A DNA stretch of 64,000 nucleotides from contig CAVOGL010000007.1 in NCBI GenBank assembly GCA_963695415.1, positions 248,001-312,000 of the forward strand, in the 5' to 3' direction. The notes beneath the pieces are model-generated. The model saw only the letters and a list, made by a program, of their open reading frames with translations. It searched no databases and was not told the origin of the DNA. Source of the DNA: CAVXWV01 sp963695415. Lineage in GTDB: Bacteria > Chloroflexota > Anaerolineae > Anaerolineales > UBA4823. Below, piece by piece: positions 35,438-44,303 of this stretch. Made by a program: the position numbers and the translations under genes. Within the stretch, counting starts at the first letter, position 1. Each line of letters starts with the position of its first letter.

Positions 35438-35518
35438 ATTAGCGTTTTAAACTAACCTCATTGGTAATTCTCGAACCGTTAAAACAAGTGGATGAAATAA
35501 CGCTTTAGAACTCAGGAA

Positions 35519-36214
35519 TCAGGATTGAAGCAGCAGGAACTCATCATCACTTTTCTTTATTTCCTCAAGTTTCCCAGTAGCAATATAAACCGTACGCTCG
35601 CATATATTGGTCACCCGGTCAGCTGCTCTCTCGAGGTTATGAGCCGCCCATAAAAGAAAATTTCCTCTATCAATAACTTGGGGATCTGAAGCCATGTATA
35701 AAAGTAATTCTCGAAGGACCTGGTTATAGAGCTGGTCTACATAATCGTCTGAGATGGGGATTTTTAAAGCAGATTCGGCATCACCCGTAATGAAGGCGGA
35801 AAGAGCGCTAGATAACATCTCAGATGTCAACTGAGCCATCTGAGGGATATCAATTAGAGGTTTAAGAGGTGCTTCACCATTCATCTTTAGACAGATTAAT
35901 GCAATCCCTTTCGCATAGTCACCTATTCTTTCCAGTTCGCCAGCGACTTCGAGTATGGAAGCTAGGATTTGTAAATCCTTCGCCATTGGTTGTTGGGTGG
36001 CGATGATCCCAATGGCAGTGTTTTCAATTTCAAACCTTTTCTGGTTGATTTTTTGATCACTTTCATAAATCCTTTTAGCCAGATCAATATTCTGAAGTTT
36101 GAGCGCTTCCACAGATTTGATGATAGCGTTTTCTACCATACTACCAAGAATCAGGATGTCGTCCTGAATTTGCCTGGTTTTCCGATCCAATGTGTCACGG
36201 GTTGAGCCTGCCAT
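35519..36214 (-). CDS. phoU: PhoU-family regulator (second Pst locus)
   Basis: 231 aa, same fold as the first PhoU. ERIGDYAKGIALI at about 95-107 and ERAADRVTNICERTVYIA at about 200-217 carry the metal-binding residues. Last gene of the second pst operon, 19 bp after pstB. Expected to control PstSCAB2 and the PhoR kinase (45504-47273). Confidence 0.94.
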   Translation of the reverse strand: MAGSTRDTLDRKTRQIQDDILILGSMVENAIIKSVEALKLQNIDLAKRIYESDQKINQKRFEIENTAIGIIATQQPMAKDLQILASILEVAGELERIGDYAKGIALICLKMNGEAPLKPLIDIPQMAQLTSEMLSSALSAFITGDAESALKIPISDDYVDQLYNQVLRELLLYMASDPQVIDRGNFLLWAAHNLERAADRVTNICERTVYIATGKLEEIKKSDDEFLLLQS

Positions 36215-36233
36215 ATTAATTTCCCTGTTTGTT

Positions 36234-37022
36234 TTATCCGAAGCGACCTGTTACATAATCCTCGGTACTTTGCTTATTAGGATTGGTAAAAATTGTCTGG
36301 GTTTCACCGTATTCGTCAAGCACTCCCGTGCGTCCCTCGCCCAGGTTAAAAAAGGCGGTGAAATGCGAAACGCGAGCTGCCTGCTGCATATTATGGGTGA
36401 CGATGATGATCGAATAATTCTGGGTTAAATCTCGCATAAGTTCTTCAATATTCAATGTAGCAATTGGGTCCAAAGCGGAACATGGTTCATCCATCAAGAT
36501 AATGTCCGGTTTGATGGCGATGGCACGTGCAATACAAAGCCGCTGCTGCTGTCCTCCAGATAGAGAAAGACCGCTCTGGTCTAGTTTATCTTTGACCTCA
36601 TCCCACAAAGCAGCGTTGCGCAGTGATGCTTCGACCAATTCATCCAATTTCCCTTTGTAACCATTAATTTTTGCAGCCCAGGCAACGTTGTCATAAATAC
36701 TTTTAGGAAAGGGGTTGGGTTTCTGAAAAACCATGCCAATATGACGGCGAACTTGAACCGGATCGACATCGGAGTCATATATGTTTTTCCCATGGTAAAG
36801 GACTTCCCCCTCCGCCCATGCAGTTGGTACCAGTTCATTCATGCGATTAAAAGCGCGAAGGACTGTACTTTTACCGCATCCTGAAGGTCCAATGATCGCG
36901 GTGATTTTCTGTTTTTCAATTTGTAAATTAACACCTTTTACGGCGGTGAAGTCACCATAATGGATGTTCAGGTTTTTAGTCTCGATGGCAAAATGCCCAT
37001 TTGTTGAAGGTTGATTGCTCAT
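36234..37022 (-). CDS. pstB: PstB, phosphate transporter ATPase (second locus)
   Basis: 262 aa with all ATPase motifs canonical: GPSGCGKST, Q-loop MVFQKPNPFP, signature LSLSGGQQQR, Walker B IILMDEPCSALDP, H-loop VTHNMQQAAR. Serves as the reference for the two unusual PstB proteins of the first locus. Sits between pstA and phoU. Confidence 0.96.
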   Translation of the reverse strand: MSNQPSTNGHFAIETKNLNIHYGDFTAVKGVNLQIEKQKITAIIGPSGCGKSTVLRAFNRMNELVPTAWAEGEVLYHGKNIYDSDVDPVQVRRHIGMVFQKPNPFPKSIYDNVAWAAKINGYKGKLDELVEASLRNAALWDEVKDKLDQSGLSLSGGQQQRLCIARAIAIKPDIILMDEPCSALDPIATLNIEELMRDLTQNYSIIIVTHNMQQAARVSHFTAFFNLGEGRTGVLDEYGETQTIFTNPNKQSTEDYVTGRFG

Positions 37023-37048
37023 AATTTATCCTGGTTCGGTTAGGTCAT

Positions 37049-38320
37049 CTAGAACTTTTTACTGTATTTATTTCTCAACAATACTGCTGTCGCGTTCAAC
37101 ACGAATAGTAGGATTAAGAGAACAATGATGGCAGCAGCAGCGATGTTTCGGTAAGCATCCTGAGGTCGGGAAGTCCACTGGTAGATCTGGATGGGCAAGA
37201 CCGTGAATTTCGAGAAGGGACCATCAGGATCGTAGGTGATGTAAGTTGCGGCTCCCACAACAACGAGTGGGGCAGTTTCTCCGATTGCCCTCGACATCGA
37301 AAGGATCACGCCAGTCAAAATGCCAGGAAGAGCATTGGGGATCACGTGGTGCCAGATGGTCTGCCATTTTGTTGCACCCACCCCAAAACTTGCCTGCCTT
37401 AAAGAGTTCGGTACCGCACGGATTGCTTCCTGGGCATTTATGATGATCAGCGGCAGGATCAACAAACCTAAGGTGAAACCTGCTGAGAGGATGGTGCGTC
37501 CATTAGCTGTCGAAAGATCCTCAACATATCCAAAGATCGCTCCACTGGTGAGGGGTTCTAGCACACGGGCGAATATTGCCAGGCCTAACATTCCATAAAT
37601 AATTGAAGGTACGCCAGCAAGGTTGTTGATATTGGTCTGGATTAATCGATTTATATAATTATCCTTCGCATATTCTTCCAGGTAGATGGCAGCACCCACC
37701 CCAATTGGGAATGAGAAAAGAATTGTAATCGCAACCACCCACAGGGAACCCAGTATCGCAGTTCGGATTCCAGCCTGGATTGGATCTGAAGATTGGGGAT
37801 TGGTGATGAAGTCTACAGAAAACCAGTTCTTGAATTGCATTTCATATCCTGGATTCTTTTCAGAATATTTATCACTTGCTTCTTGAAAGACTTTATCTTT
37901 GGAAACCAAAGATGGCCATAATTGCCAGGTTCCCAAAACCTTTGGTTGGGCTACATTTGCCATGACCAGCTTATATACATCCTCATGTGAGCGTTCAGCA
38001 AAGGGTTTTTCTTTTTCTAGATTTTGGAATTGACCTTCTGATATGTTCGTTTTTAGTATATAGGTGAGATCGTCCTTATGTAATTGTTCCAACGGGATAC
38101 CATTGATAGCGAGTTCATCTGGATTTACCTTGTAATCCACGGCTGCATAACCCATCGTTGAATTAATGACATTGATCAATAATGCTGCTAGGACGATGAT
38201 GCCAACAACCGTGGAGACCTGGAAAACCGTCCTCCAGGTTTTGGCAAATATTTTTCGTCTGGGGAGGTTGTGTGAAAATTCGGACTGATCGTCGTTAATC
38301 ATGTTCGAGTTCTGGCTCAT
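37049..38320 (-). CDS. pstA: PstA, phosphate permease with long N-terminal periplasmic insert
   Basis: 423 aa, longer than the usual 280-300. After the first helix (VVGIIVLAALLINVINS) there is about 130 aa of extracellular sequence (VNPDELAINGIPLEQLHKDD and onward) before the transport core: AIYLEEYAKDNYINRLIQ, LAGVPSIIYGMLGLAIFA, QEAIRAVPNSLRQASFGVGATKWQT and SRAIGETAPLVVVGA (given as landmarks). The start overlaps the pstC stop by 1 bp, behind GGGAGG. Confidence 0.93.
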   Translation of the reverse strand: MSQNSNMINDDQSEFSHNLPRRKIFAKTWRTVFQVSTVVGIIVLAALLINVINSTMGYAAVDYKVNPDELAINGIPLEQLHKDDLTYILKTNISEGQFQNLEKEKPFAERSHEDVYKLVMANVAQPKVLGTWQLWPSLVSKDKVFQEASDKYSEKNPGYEMQFKNWFSVDFITNPQSSDPIQAGIRTAILGSLWVVAITILFSFPIGVGAAIYLEEYAKDNYINRLIQTNINNLAGVPSIIYGMLGLAIFARVLEPLTSGAIFGYVEDLSTANGRTILSAGFTLGLLILPLIIINAQEAIRAVPNSLRQASFGVGATKWQTIWHHVIPNALPGILTGVILSMSRAIGETAPLVVVGAATYITYDPDGPFSKFTVLPIQIYQWTSRPQDAYRNIAAAAIIVLLILLFVLNATAVLLRNKYSKKF

Positions 38321-39557
38321 TATTCGTAAACCTCCCTGAACCGGCGGACGATACGGCGGCTGATAATGTTTAAACCCAGCGTCATCAGGAAAAGCACCAG
38401 ACCAAGGGCGAAAATACTGTTGTAATCAATCGAGTTATAACTCAGGTCACCACCACTGATACGTACGATGTGACCTGTCATCGTTTCGGCGGCTTCAAAT
38501 GGATTGAAAGTGAAGTTGGGACCTGCACCAGCTGCGATGGCGACAACCATGGTCTCACCGATCGCACGTGATATTGATACGATAAATGCTGCGGTGATCC
38601 CAGAAAGAGCAGCTGGTAACACAATCTTGACCGCAGTTTCGAGTTTCGTGGCACCCATACCGTATGCTGCTTCTCTCAATGAATTGGGGACGGCATGTAA
38701 AGCATCCTCACTCATTGAGCTGACCAGTGGCAGGATCAGGATGCCGATCACGATCCCTGCAGAGGCTGTATTGTAGATCTGGACTGTGTCGCTGCCGAAT
38801 ATTCCGCGTAAAATGGGTGTCATGAAAGTCAAAGCAAAGTAACCATACACAACTGTAGGAATACCGGAGAGCACCTCTAGGATGGGTTTTAAGATGCTAC
38901 GCGCGCGCGCAGGGTAGCATATTCACTGAGGTATATGGCTACACAGAGACCCAGCGGTAACGCGACCAGCATGGCTACCGAAGACGTTAACAATGTCGCG
39001 TTTAGCAAAGGCCAAATCCCGAATTGCCCAATTTGTGGATTCCATTTCGTCCCACTCACAAATTGCCAGAGAGTCACTTCATTGGCGAAGAAGATATCTG
39101 ATCCAGCAGGATGATTTATTGCCAGAGTGTCATCGGTACCCCGAATGACGGTAATCGTCTGACCATTCACAGAGACAACCGCCATATGCTCATCAGAATT
39201 TCCGATGCGGATTAATTGTCCTTCCTTGATGGATCGTCCTGTTTCACTGACGTTGATGATGGTATCCGTCGCTGAGATTGTTGTCTCGAGTTCCTTATTT
39301 GCTTCTTCCCAACTTAACCTCGTGAAGAAGTGAATTGATTCGGTAGCCAGAACATAAACGATTCCGATGGTTGTCAGTATAGAAAGGAATCCTGCCACAA
39401 ACAGGAAGGTTTGGATGATCGTCTCACCAAACCTCGGCCTTTTGCGAAGTGAAGCAGCGATATTCTCAGCAGTGGGTTCCATTGCAGCTGTTCGATCGCT
39501 ATTGATGGTTGATGCTCTTTCGCTCATCTGATCTCTTTTGACAGTTTTTTTTTCCAA
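38320..39557 (-). CDS. pstC: PstC, phosphate permease, frame broken in a (CG)5 tract
   Basis: TTG 39557 has AAGGAG 7 bp upstream; ATG 39527 is the alternative. The first part has a helix (TFLFVAGFLSILTTIGIVYVL), an extracytoplasmic insert with a small beta domain (GRSIKEGQLIRIGNSDEHMA) and ends AIYLSEYATLRARVAS-stop. The second part resumes in another frame as ILKPILEVLSGIPTVVYGYFAL and continues to HAVPNSLREAAYGMGATKLET and SRAIGETMVVAIAAG (landmarks). Removing one CG unit at 38900-38910 restores LRARSILKPILEVLSG. So the gene is one dinucleotide out of frame. Confidence 0.9.
38900..38910. repeat. (CG)5 dinucleotide tract at the pstC frameshift
   Basis: CGCGCGCGCGC at 38900-38910. With four CG units pstC reads through as one protein; with the five present it stops at 38889. 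Slippage of one unit would therefore switch the gene. Confidence 0.8.
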
Positions 39558-39621
39558 GCTGCTTCTCCTTTTGTGTTGTGGTACAAGGTCTATTGTAAAA
39601 CAACCCATCAGAGATTGCACA

Positions 39622-39654
39622 TCCCTTCCTTCCAGGATAACCGGAAGGAAGGGA
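39622..39654 (-). promoter_or_regulatory. 12-bp perfect hairpin between pstS and pstC
   Basis: TCCCTTCCTTCC (39622-39633) and GGAAGGAAGGGA (39643-39654) with a 9-bp loop, 9 bp after the triple pstS stop. No T-run follows on the coding strand, so it is probably an intercistronic stabiliser or partial terminator that raises pstS over the permease genes. Confidence 0.6.
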
Positions 39655-39662
39655 CTTATTTT

Positions 39663-42518
39663 TCAATAAAAAATTATTCTTACTGGGAAGTTGCCAGGAT
39701 AAATTGCAATTTCGCCAGAATTTAAAGCTTCCTCGTTGGCGGGGAAGTAGCCGACTTCTTCGATGACTTCATTGACGTGGGTCAGGAAGTAGTTGATGTA
39801 AGCAGCGACCTGGGGCTTGGACTGCATGATGCCGGCGTCCGAGTAGATGAAGAGCGGTCGTGCGAGAGGGTAGGTGAAGCTGTCGACGGTCTCGAGGGTG
39901 GCTTCGATGCCGTTGATCGAGAGGATATTGGTGACATCCTGGTTCTCGACGTAGTAGGCGTAGCCGTAGAAACCGATGGCATAGGGGCTTCCGATGATGC
40001 CCTGGACGAGGACGTTGTCGTCTTCGGAGAGCTGGGTGTTGGAAGCATTGAGGATTGGTTCCTGATCTTCTTCGAAGACGACTTCGACGAAGTAGTCGAA
40101 GGTACCGGAGTCGGTGCCTGGGATGTAGCGCAGGATGTTCTCGTTGGGCCACTCGGGGCGGACATCGGACCAGGTTTCGGCTGTGGAGAAGATGGCAGCC
40201 AGCTCTTCGAGGGTGACGTCGGTGACGAAGTCATTCTCGCTGGAGACGCTGACAGCGATGGCATCGGTGCCGACACGGAACTCGATGGGGGTGCGGGCGG
40301 GGGAGAGAGCAGCACAAGACTCGACCTCGGAGGACTTGATCGGGCGGGAAGCGTTGGAGACGTCGGTCTCACCGGTGACGCAGAAGCGTTCGAAGCCGGC
40401 GCCTGAGCCGATCGAGTCGATGGTGATGTTGCCGCCGCCTTCGCCTTCATACAAACCGGCGATGACTTCAGCCAGCGGAAAGACTGTGGAGCTGCCGGCG
40501 GTCACTACGTCACCTGGTACTTCGCCAGGTTTCACTTCAGGTAAGGTAACGCCCATTCCACTTGCGCTTAGCCATTTGCCTTTGGCATCTAACAGAGCTG
40601 CTTCATTGGCGGGGAAGTAGCCGACTTCTTCGATGACTTCATTGACGTGGGTCAGGAAGTAGTTGATGTAAGCAGCGACCTGGGGCTTGGACTGCATGAT
40701 GCCGGCGTCCGAGTAGATGAAGAGCGGTCGTGCGAGAGGGTAGGTGAAGCTGTCGACGGTCTCGAGGGTGGCTTCGATGCCGTTGATCGAGAGGATATTG
40801 GTGACGTCCTGGTTCTCGACGTAGTAGGCGTAGCCGTAGAAACCGATGGCATAGGGGCTTCCGATGATGCCCTGGACGAGGACGTTGTCGTCTTCGGAGA
40901 GCTGGGTGTTGGAAGCATTGAGGATTGGTTCCTGATCTTCTTCGAAGACGACTTCGACGAAGTAGTCGAAGGTACCGGAGTCGGTGCCTGGGATGTAGCG
41001 CAGGATGTTCTCGTTGGGCCACTCGGGGCGGACATCGGACCAGGTTTCGGCTGTGGAGAAGATGGCAGCCAGCTCTTCGAGGGTGACGTCGGTGACGAAG
41101 TCATTCTCGCTGGAGACGCTGACAGCGATGGCATCGGTGCCGACACGGAACTCGATGGGGGTGCGGGCGGGGGAGAGAGCAGCACAAGACTCGACCTCGG
41201 AGGACTTGATCGGGCGGGAAGCGTTGGAGACGTCGGTCTCACCGGTGACGCAGAAGCGTTCGAAGCCGGCGCCTGAGCCGATCGAGTCGATGGTGATGTT
41301 GCCGCCGCCTTCGCCTTCGTACAAACCGGCGATGACTTCAGCCAGCGGAAAGACCGTGGAGCTGCCGGCGGTCACTACGTCACCCGGTACTTCGCCAGGA
41401 CTAATCATCGGCAGGATTCCGTCCATGCTTTCCATCATTGGTTCTTCTGCAGGTTCAGATTGCATGGCGGTTTCTCCTTCCATCGCTGCCAGCCAGCTTG
41501 TCTTGGCGTTGTTCAGTGCATCTTCATTGGCGGGGAAGTAGCCGACTTCTTCGATGACTTCATTGACGTGGGTCAGGAAGTAGTTGATGTAAGCAGCGAC
41601 CTGGGGCTTGGACTGCATGATGCCGGCGTCCGAGTAGATGAAGAGCGGTCGTGCGAGAGGGTAGGTGAAGCTGTCGACGGTCTCGAGGGTGGCTTCGATG
41701 CCGTTGATCGAGAGGATATTGGTGACGTCCTGGTTCTCGACGTAGTAGGCGTAGCCGTAGAAACCGATGGCATAGGGGCTTCCGATGATGCCCTGGACGA
41801 GGACGTTGTCGTCTTCGGAGAGCTGGGTGTTGGAAGCATTGAGGATTGGTTCCTGATCTTCTTCGAAGACGACTTCGACGAAGTAGTCGAAGGTACCGGA
41901 GTCGGTGCCTGGGATGTAGCGCAGGATGTTCTCGTTGGGCCACTCGGGGCGGACATCGGACCAGGTTTCGGCTGTGGAGAAGATGGCAGCCAGCTCTTCG
42001 AGGGTGACGTCGGTGACGAAGTCATTCTCGCTGGAGACGCTGACAGCGATGGCATCAGTGCCGACACGGAACTCGATGGGGGTGCGGGCGGGGGAGAGAG
42101 CAGCACAAGACTCGACCTCGGAGGACTTGATCGGGCGGGAAGCGTTGGAGACGTCGGTCTCACCGGTGACGCAGAAGCGTTCGAAGCCGGCGCCTGAGCC
42201 GATCGAGTCGATGGTGATGTTGCCGCCGCCTTCGCCTTCATACAAACCGGCGATGACTTCAGCCAGCGGGAAGACCGTGGAGCTGCCGGCGGTCACTACG
42301 TCACCCTGTACTTCGCCAGGGCTGACCATGGGAAGCTCAACGCCCGAGGTTACTTCTTCCACCACCTCGGTTTCTTCCATCATTACTTCGGTAGCTTCCG
42401 GTGCTTCTGTAGGCTGCTCGATTTGAGGCGCAGCAGTCGTAGCCTGACCACCGCAAGCAGACAAAAGAAGGGCGAACATTAAAATTACCAAAACAGAATA
42501 CAATAGGGGGCGTTTCAT
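39663..42518 (-). CDS. pstS: Triple PstS: three fused phosphate-binding domains in one lipoprotein
   Basis: About 951 aa from ATG 42518 (AAGGAG upstream). Signal peptide with lipobox LLLSACGG, then an acidic linker (EATEVMMEETEVVEEV). Three PstS domains follow at about residues 66-330, 373-637 and 663-927, almost identical to each other. Each has TAGSSTVFPLAEVIAGLY, SIGSGAGFERFC, VSNASRPIKSSE and PGTDSGTFDYFVE. Linkers of about 25-40 aa differ. Normal PstS is about 300-380 aa with one domain. First gene of pstSCAB-phoU. GC-rich third positions set the repeats apart from the linkers and neighbours. Confidence 0.95.
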   Translation of the reverse strand: MKRPLLYSVLVILMFALLLSACGGQATTAAPQIEQPTEAPEATEVMMEETEVVEEVTSGVELPMVSPGEVQGDVVTAGSSTVFPLAEVIAGLYEGEGGGNITIDSIGSGAGFERFCVTGETDVSNASRPIKSSEVESCAALSPARTPIEFRVGTDAIAVSVSSENDFVTDVTLEELAAIFSTAETWSDVRPEWPNENILRYIPGTDSGTFDYFVEVVFEEDQEPILNASNTQLSEDDNVLVQGIIGSPYAIGFYGYAYYVENQDVTNILSINGIEATLETVDSFTYPLARPLFIYSDAGIMQSKPQVAAYINYFLTHVNEVIEEVGYFPANEDALNNAKTSWLAAMEGETAMQSEPAEEPMMESMDGILPMISPGEVPGDVVTAGSSTVFPLAEVIAGLYEGEGGGNITIDSIGSGAGFERFCVTGETDVSNASRPIKSSEVESCAALSPARTPIEFRVGTDAIAVSVSSENDFVTDVTLEELAAIFSTAETWSDVRPEWPNENILRYIPGTDSGTFDYFVEVVFEEDQEPILNASNTQLSEDDNVLVQGIIGSPYAIGFYGYAYYVENQDVTNILSINGIEATLETVDSFTYPLARPLFIYSDAGIMQSKPQVAAYINYFLTHVNEVIEEVGYFPANEAALLDAKGKWLSASGMGVTLPEVKPGEVPGDVVTAGSSTVFPLAEVIAGLYEGEGGGNITIDSIGSGAGFERFCVTGETDVSNASRPIKSSEVESCAALSPARTPIEFRVGTDAIAVSVSSENDFVTDVTLEELAAIFSTAETWSDVRPEWPNENILRYIPGTDSGTFDYFVEVVFEEDQEPILNASNTQLSEDDNVLVQGIIGSPYAIGFYGYAYYVENQDVTNILSINGIEATLETVDSFTYPLARPLFIYSDAGIMQSKPQVAAYINYFLTHVNEVIEEVGYFPANEEALNSGEIAIYPGNFPVRIIFY
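39736..40529 (-). repeat. PstS domain repeat, copy 3 (C-terminal)
   Basis: 794-bp unit over 99% identical to the two others by eye; differences are few and mostly silent, for example GTGACATCC here against GTGACGTCC at 40801 and 41721. Offset from the middle copy is exactly 870 bp. Confidence 0.95.
40606..41399 (-). repeat. PstS domain repeat, copy 2 (middle)
   Basis: 794-bp unit. Differs from copy 3 by CTTCGTACA for CTTCATACA and by a few silent changes. Flanked by unrelated linker sequence (40530-40605 and 41400-41526). Confidence 0.95.
41527..42320 (-). repeat. PstS domain repeat, copy 1 (N-terminal)
   Basis: 794-bp unit offset by 921 bp from copy 2. One visible amino-acid change, GEVQGDVV instead of GEVPGDVV, plus a silent GGCATCAGTG for GGCATCGGTG. 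Confidence 0.95.
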
Positions 42519-42596
42519 TTTTTCTCCTTGTGAAAAATTAAAAATACTTAGCACGGGTTAGTCTAGCATTCGGAAGTTAACATCTAGCGAATATTC

Positions 42597-42635
42597 GTTT
42601 AACAACAGGTCAATTGTTTGTAAACGATACGTTAA
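42597..42635 (-). promoter_or_regulatory. Pho box upstream of triple pstS
   Basis: Four half-sites read on the minus strand as TTAACG, TTTACA, TTGACC, TTAAAC, beginning at plus positions 42630, 42619, 42608 and 42597: exactly 11 bp apart. This matches the TT-A-CA direct-repeat pattern bound by PhoB/PhoP-type regulators. It lies about 80-117 bp before the pstS ATG. The rest of the 317-bp gap (42519-42835) holds an AT-rich hairpin at 42679-42698 (CTTTTTAT, ATAAAAAG) and no gene. Confidence 0.7.
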
Positions 42636-42835
42636 TAAACCTGACATGATATTTTTTCTTTCTGTCCCCCTTTTTATCCTTTTTATGCCCATAAAAAGAG
42701 TGAAGATCATTTATCTGTCTGAAAAATACGAATTATTTCGGGCTGGTTGGATTACTTTACAAATCATAAGCGCGGGAAGATTAACAGCCTGTCAAAGGCT
42801 TGCTATTACGGTGTGAATAAATATTCGGGTCTGGA

Positions 42836-43270
42836 TTAATCCAGCAAGCAAAGTTCGTATAGGTAGGTTAATTGAGTTGTTTCTTCTTGTTGTTTTTCTA
42901 ACATCCGGCAAGTTAAAGCTTTGTTGAATGCCTCTATGGCGAGGAGGTGATTGGCACTATAAGAGGCAACTTTGTACCCGTAATGTAAAACCAGGTCAAG
43001 GCTGACTACCAATAATTGCAAGGATACCAACGATTTTGAGCGGACGGATTGAGTTTCGAACTGGTCAAAATTACGAAAAAGGTTGACAAACCAGTAAGAA
43101 AAAGCTTTAGCCAGCAGTTCTGGGTGTTCAAAAGGATTAATGATGATCTTATTGAGTCGATCAGCTAGTGCCTCTTTGAGGAAAGGTGCAATCATTTCTG
43201 CTTGGGTTTGCAACGCAGTCAGCATCGACTTCTCTTCATCTGAGAGCTGGATCATTGTGTTGATGGTCAT
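42836..43270 (-). CDS. Unknown 144-aa helical protein in the surE operon
   Basis: 144 aa, ATG behind AGGAG; 3 bp after surE, so cotranscribed. Largely alpha-helical (LSDEEKSMLTALQTQAEMIAPFLKEAL, RSKSLVSLQLLVVSLDLVLHYG in part), no signal peptide or catalytic motif. I do not recognise the family. As the second gene after a Pho-box-like promoter it may be a phosphate-starvation gene. Confidence 0.75.
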   Translation of the reverse strand: MTINTMIQLSDEEKSMLTALQTQAEMIAPFLKEALADRLNKIIINPFEHPELLAKAFSYWFVNLFRNFDQFETQSVRSKSLVSLQLLVVSLDLVLHYGYKVASYSANHLLAIEAFNKALTCRMLEKQQEETTQLTYLYELCLLD

Positions 43271-43273
43271 TAT

Positions 43274-44062
43274 TTAATCTCCTGTTAATTCAAGATCCCA
43301 CTGCCATTTCCGCAAAACGTGTTGGGCTGGAAAGGCAGTCAGATCAAGCTGAAGTGGATTTACAGAGACGAACCCTTGCGAAAGCGCTCCATAATCGGTA
43401 CCACTCTTGGGGATTCCTGATGGAGCAGTGCCTCCGATCCAGTAATAGGGTTCTCCGCGAGGATCTGTACGTTTTTCCAGTTGGTTGTCATACACGCGTA
43501 ATCCCTGCCGGGTGATCCGGATACCTTTAATTTCATCAGCCGGCAGATATGGAACGTTGATGTTTAACAATATCCCAGGCGGAAGGCTGTGCTCAAGAAC
43601 CTGGCTGACAATCTGGCGTGCAACTATTGCGGCAGGTTTGTACTCCAGTACCCCAAGATGGTTTTCTGTAGAATCTAGAGACACAGCAACACCAATGACG
43701 CCCCAGATGACAGCTTCCATTGCTGCTGTAACTGTCCCGGAATAAGTGACATCATGACCAAAGTTAGCCATTGGGTTAATTCCAGATACGACAATATCGA
43801 CAGGTTCGGAGATAAAACCCAATAAACCAAGGGCAACACAGTCCGAAGGAGCCCCATCTGAGGCGAATGCTGTTGTTCCATCCGCCAGTGGGACCTCTTT
43901 TACCCTCAATGGTCTTGAGATTGTTTTTACGTGACCTCCGCCAGACCAATTCCGGTCTGGTGCCAGAATAGATACTTTTCCCAGTTTACGTATCTCCTGT
44001 ACCAATGCCAGAAGACCAGGCGCCATTACCCCATCATCATTCGTCACCAAAATATGTTTCAT
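43274..44062 (-). CDS. surE: SurE, 5'/3'-nucleotidase
   Basis: About 262 aa from ATG 44062 (AAGGAG 6 bp upstream; the frame is open to 44089). Removes phosphate from nucleoside monophosphates and short polyphosphate. Seen: metal-binding LVTNDDGVMAPGL, APDRNWSGGGHVKT, SDGAPSDCVALGL and SGINPMANFGHDVTYSGTV (landmarks), all canonical SurE. The upstream Pho-box-like repeats suggest phosphate control. Confidence 0.95.
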   Translation of the reverse strand: MKHILVTNDDGVMAPGLLALVQEIRKLGKVSILAPDRNWSGGGHVKTISRPLRVKEVPLADGTTAFASDGAPSDCVALGLLGFISEPVDIVVSGINPMANFGHDVTYSGTVTAAMEAVIWGVIGVAVSLDSTENHLGVLEYKPAAIVARQIVSQVLEHSLPPGILLNINVPYLPADEIKGIRITRQGLRVYDNQLEKRTDPRGEPYYWIGGTAPSGIPKSGTDYGALSQGFVSVNPLQLDLTAFPAQHVLRKWQWDLELTGD

Positions 44063-44099
44063 TGAATTCTCCTTCTCGTTATTAAGCATAAATAAACTA

Positions 44100-44159
44100 A
44101 GTTAACGATCAACCAACATGTGGTTAACGATTAGTGAAATTCTTGTAAAGGTTTGTTAA
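44100..44159 (-). promoter_or_regulatory. Pho box upstream of surE (six half-sites)
   Basis: Minus-strand half-sites TTAACA, TTTACA, TTCACT, TTAACC, TTGGTT, TTAACT begin at plus positions 44154, 44144, 44133, 44122, 44111 and 44100, spaced 10, 11, 11, 11 and 11 bp. This is about 40-100 bp before the surE ATG, and 145 bp before the divergent HD-GYP gene, so it could serve either. Confidence 0.7.
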
Positions 44160-44303
44160 TGAGGAATTTGGGAACTGCGTTGGAAGAAAGTGTCGGCTAT
44201 TAACCAAAAATTAACAATATGTTGAAAAATCAATAAACTCATTGTGATATTTTTATGTAAAAGGTCTCAGGCTGGTTTTTATTTTAAAAGTTATTGGAAT
44301 TAG

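Noticed and set aside
39769..42241. Repeated long open frames of 127-245 codons on both strands within the triple pstS
   Set aside because: They are frame shadows of the GC-rich PstS repeats; the 951-aa frame has the signal peptide, lipobox and conserved motifs.
39736..42320. Array of direct repeats, considered as CRISPR or mobile element
   Set aside because: Units are 794 bp, protein coding and in one frame; no short repeat-spacer pattern exists.
42679..42698. CTTTTTAT / ATAAAAAG hairpin considered as terminator of the surE operon
   Set aside because: Stem is almost all A-T and weak; no clear T-run on the minus strand.
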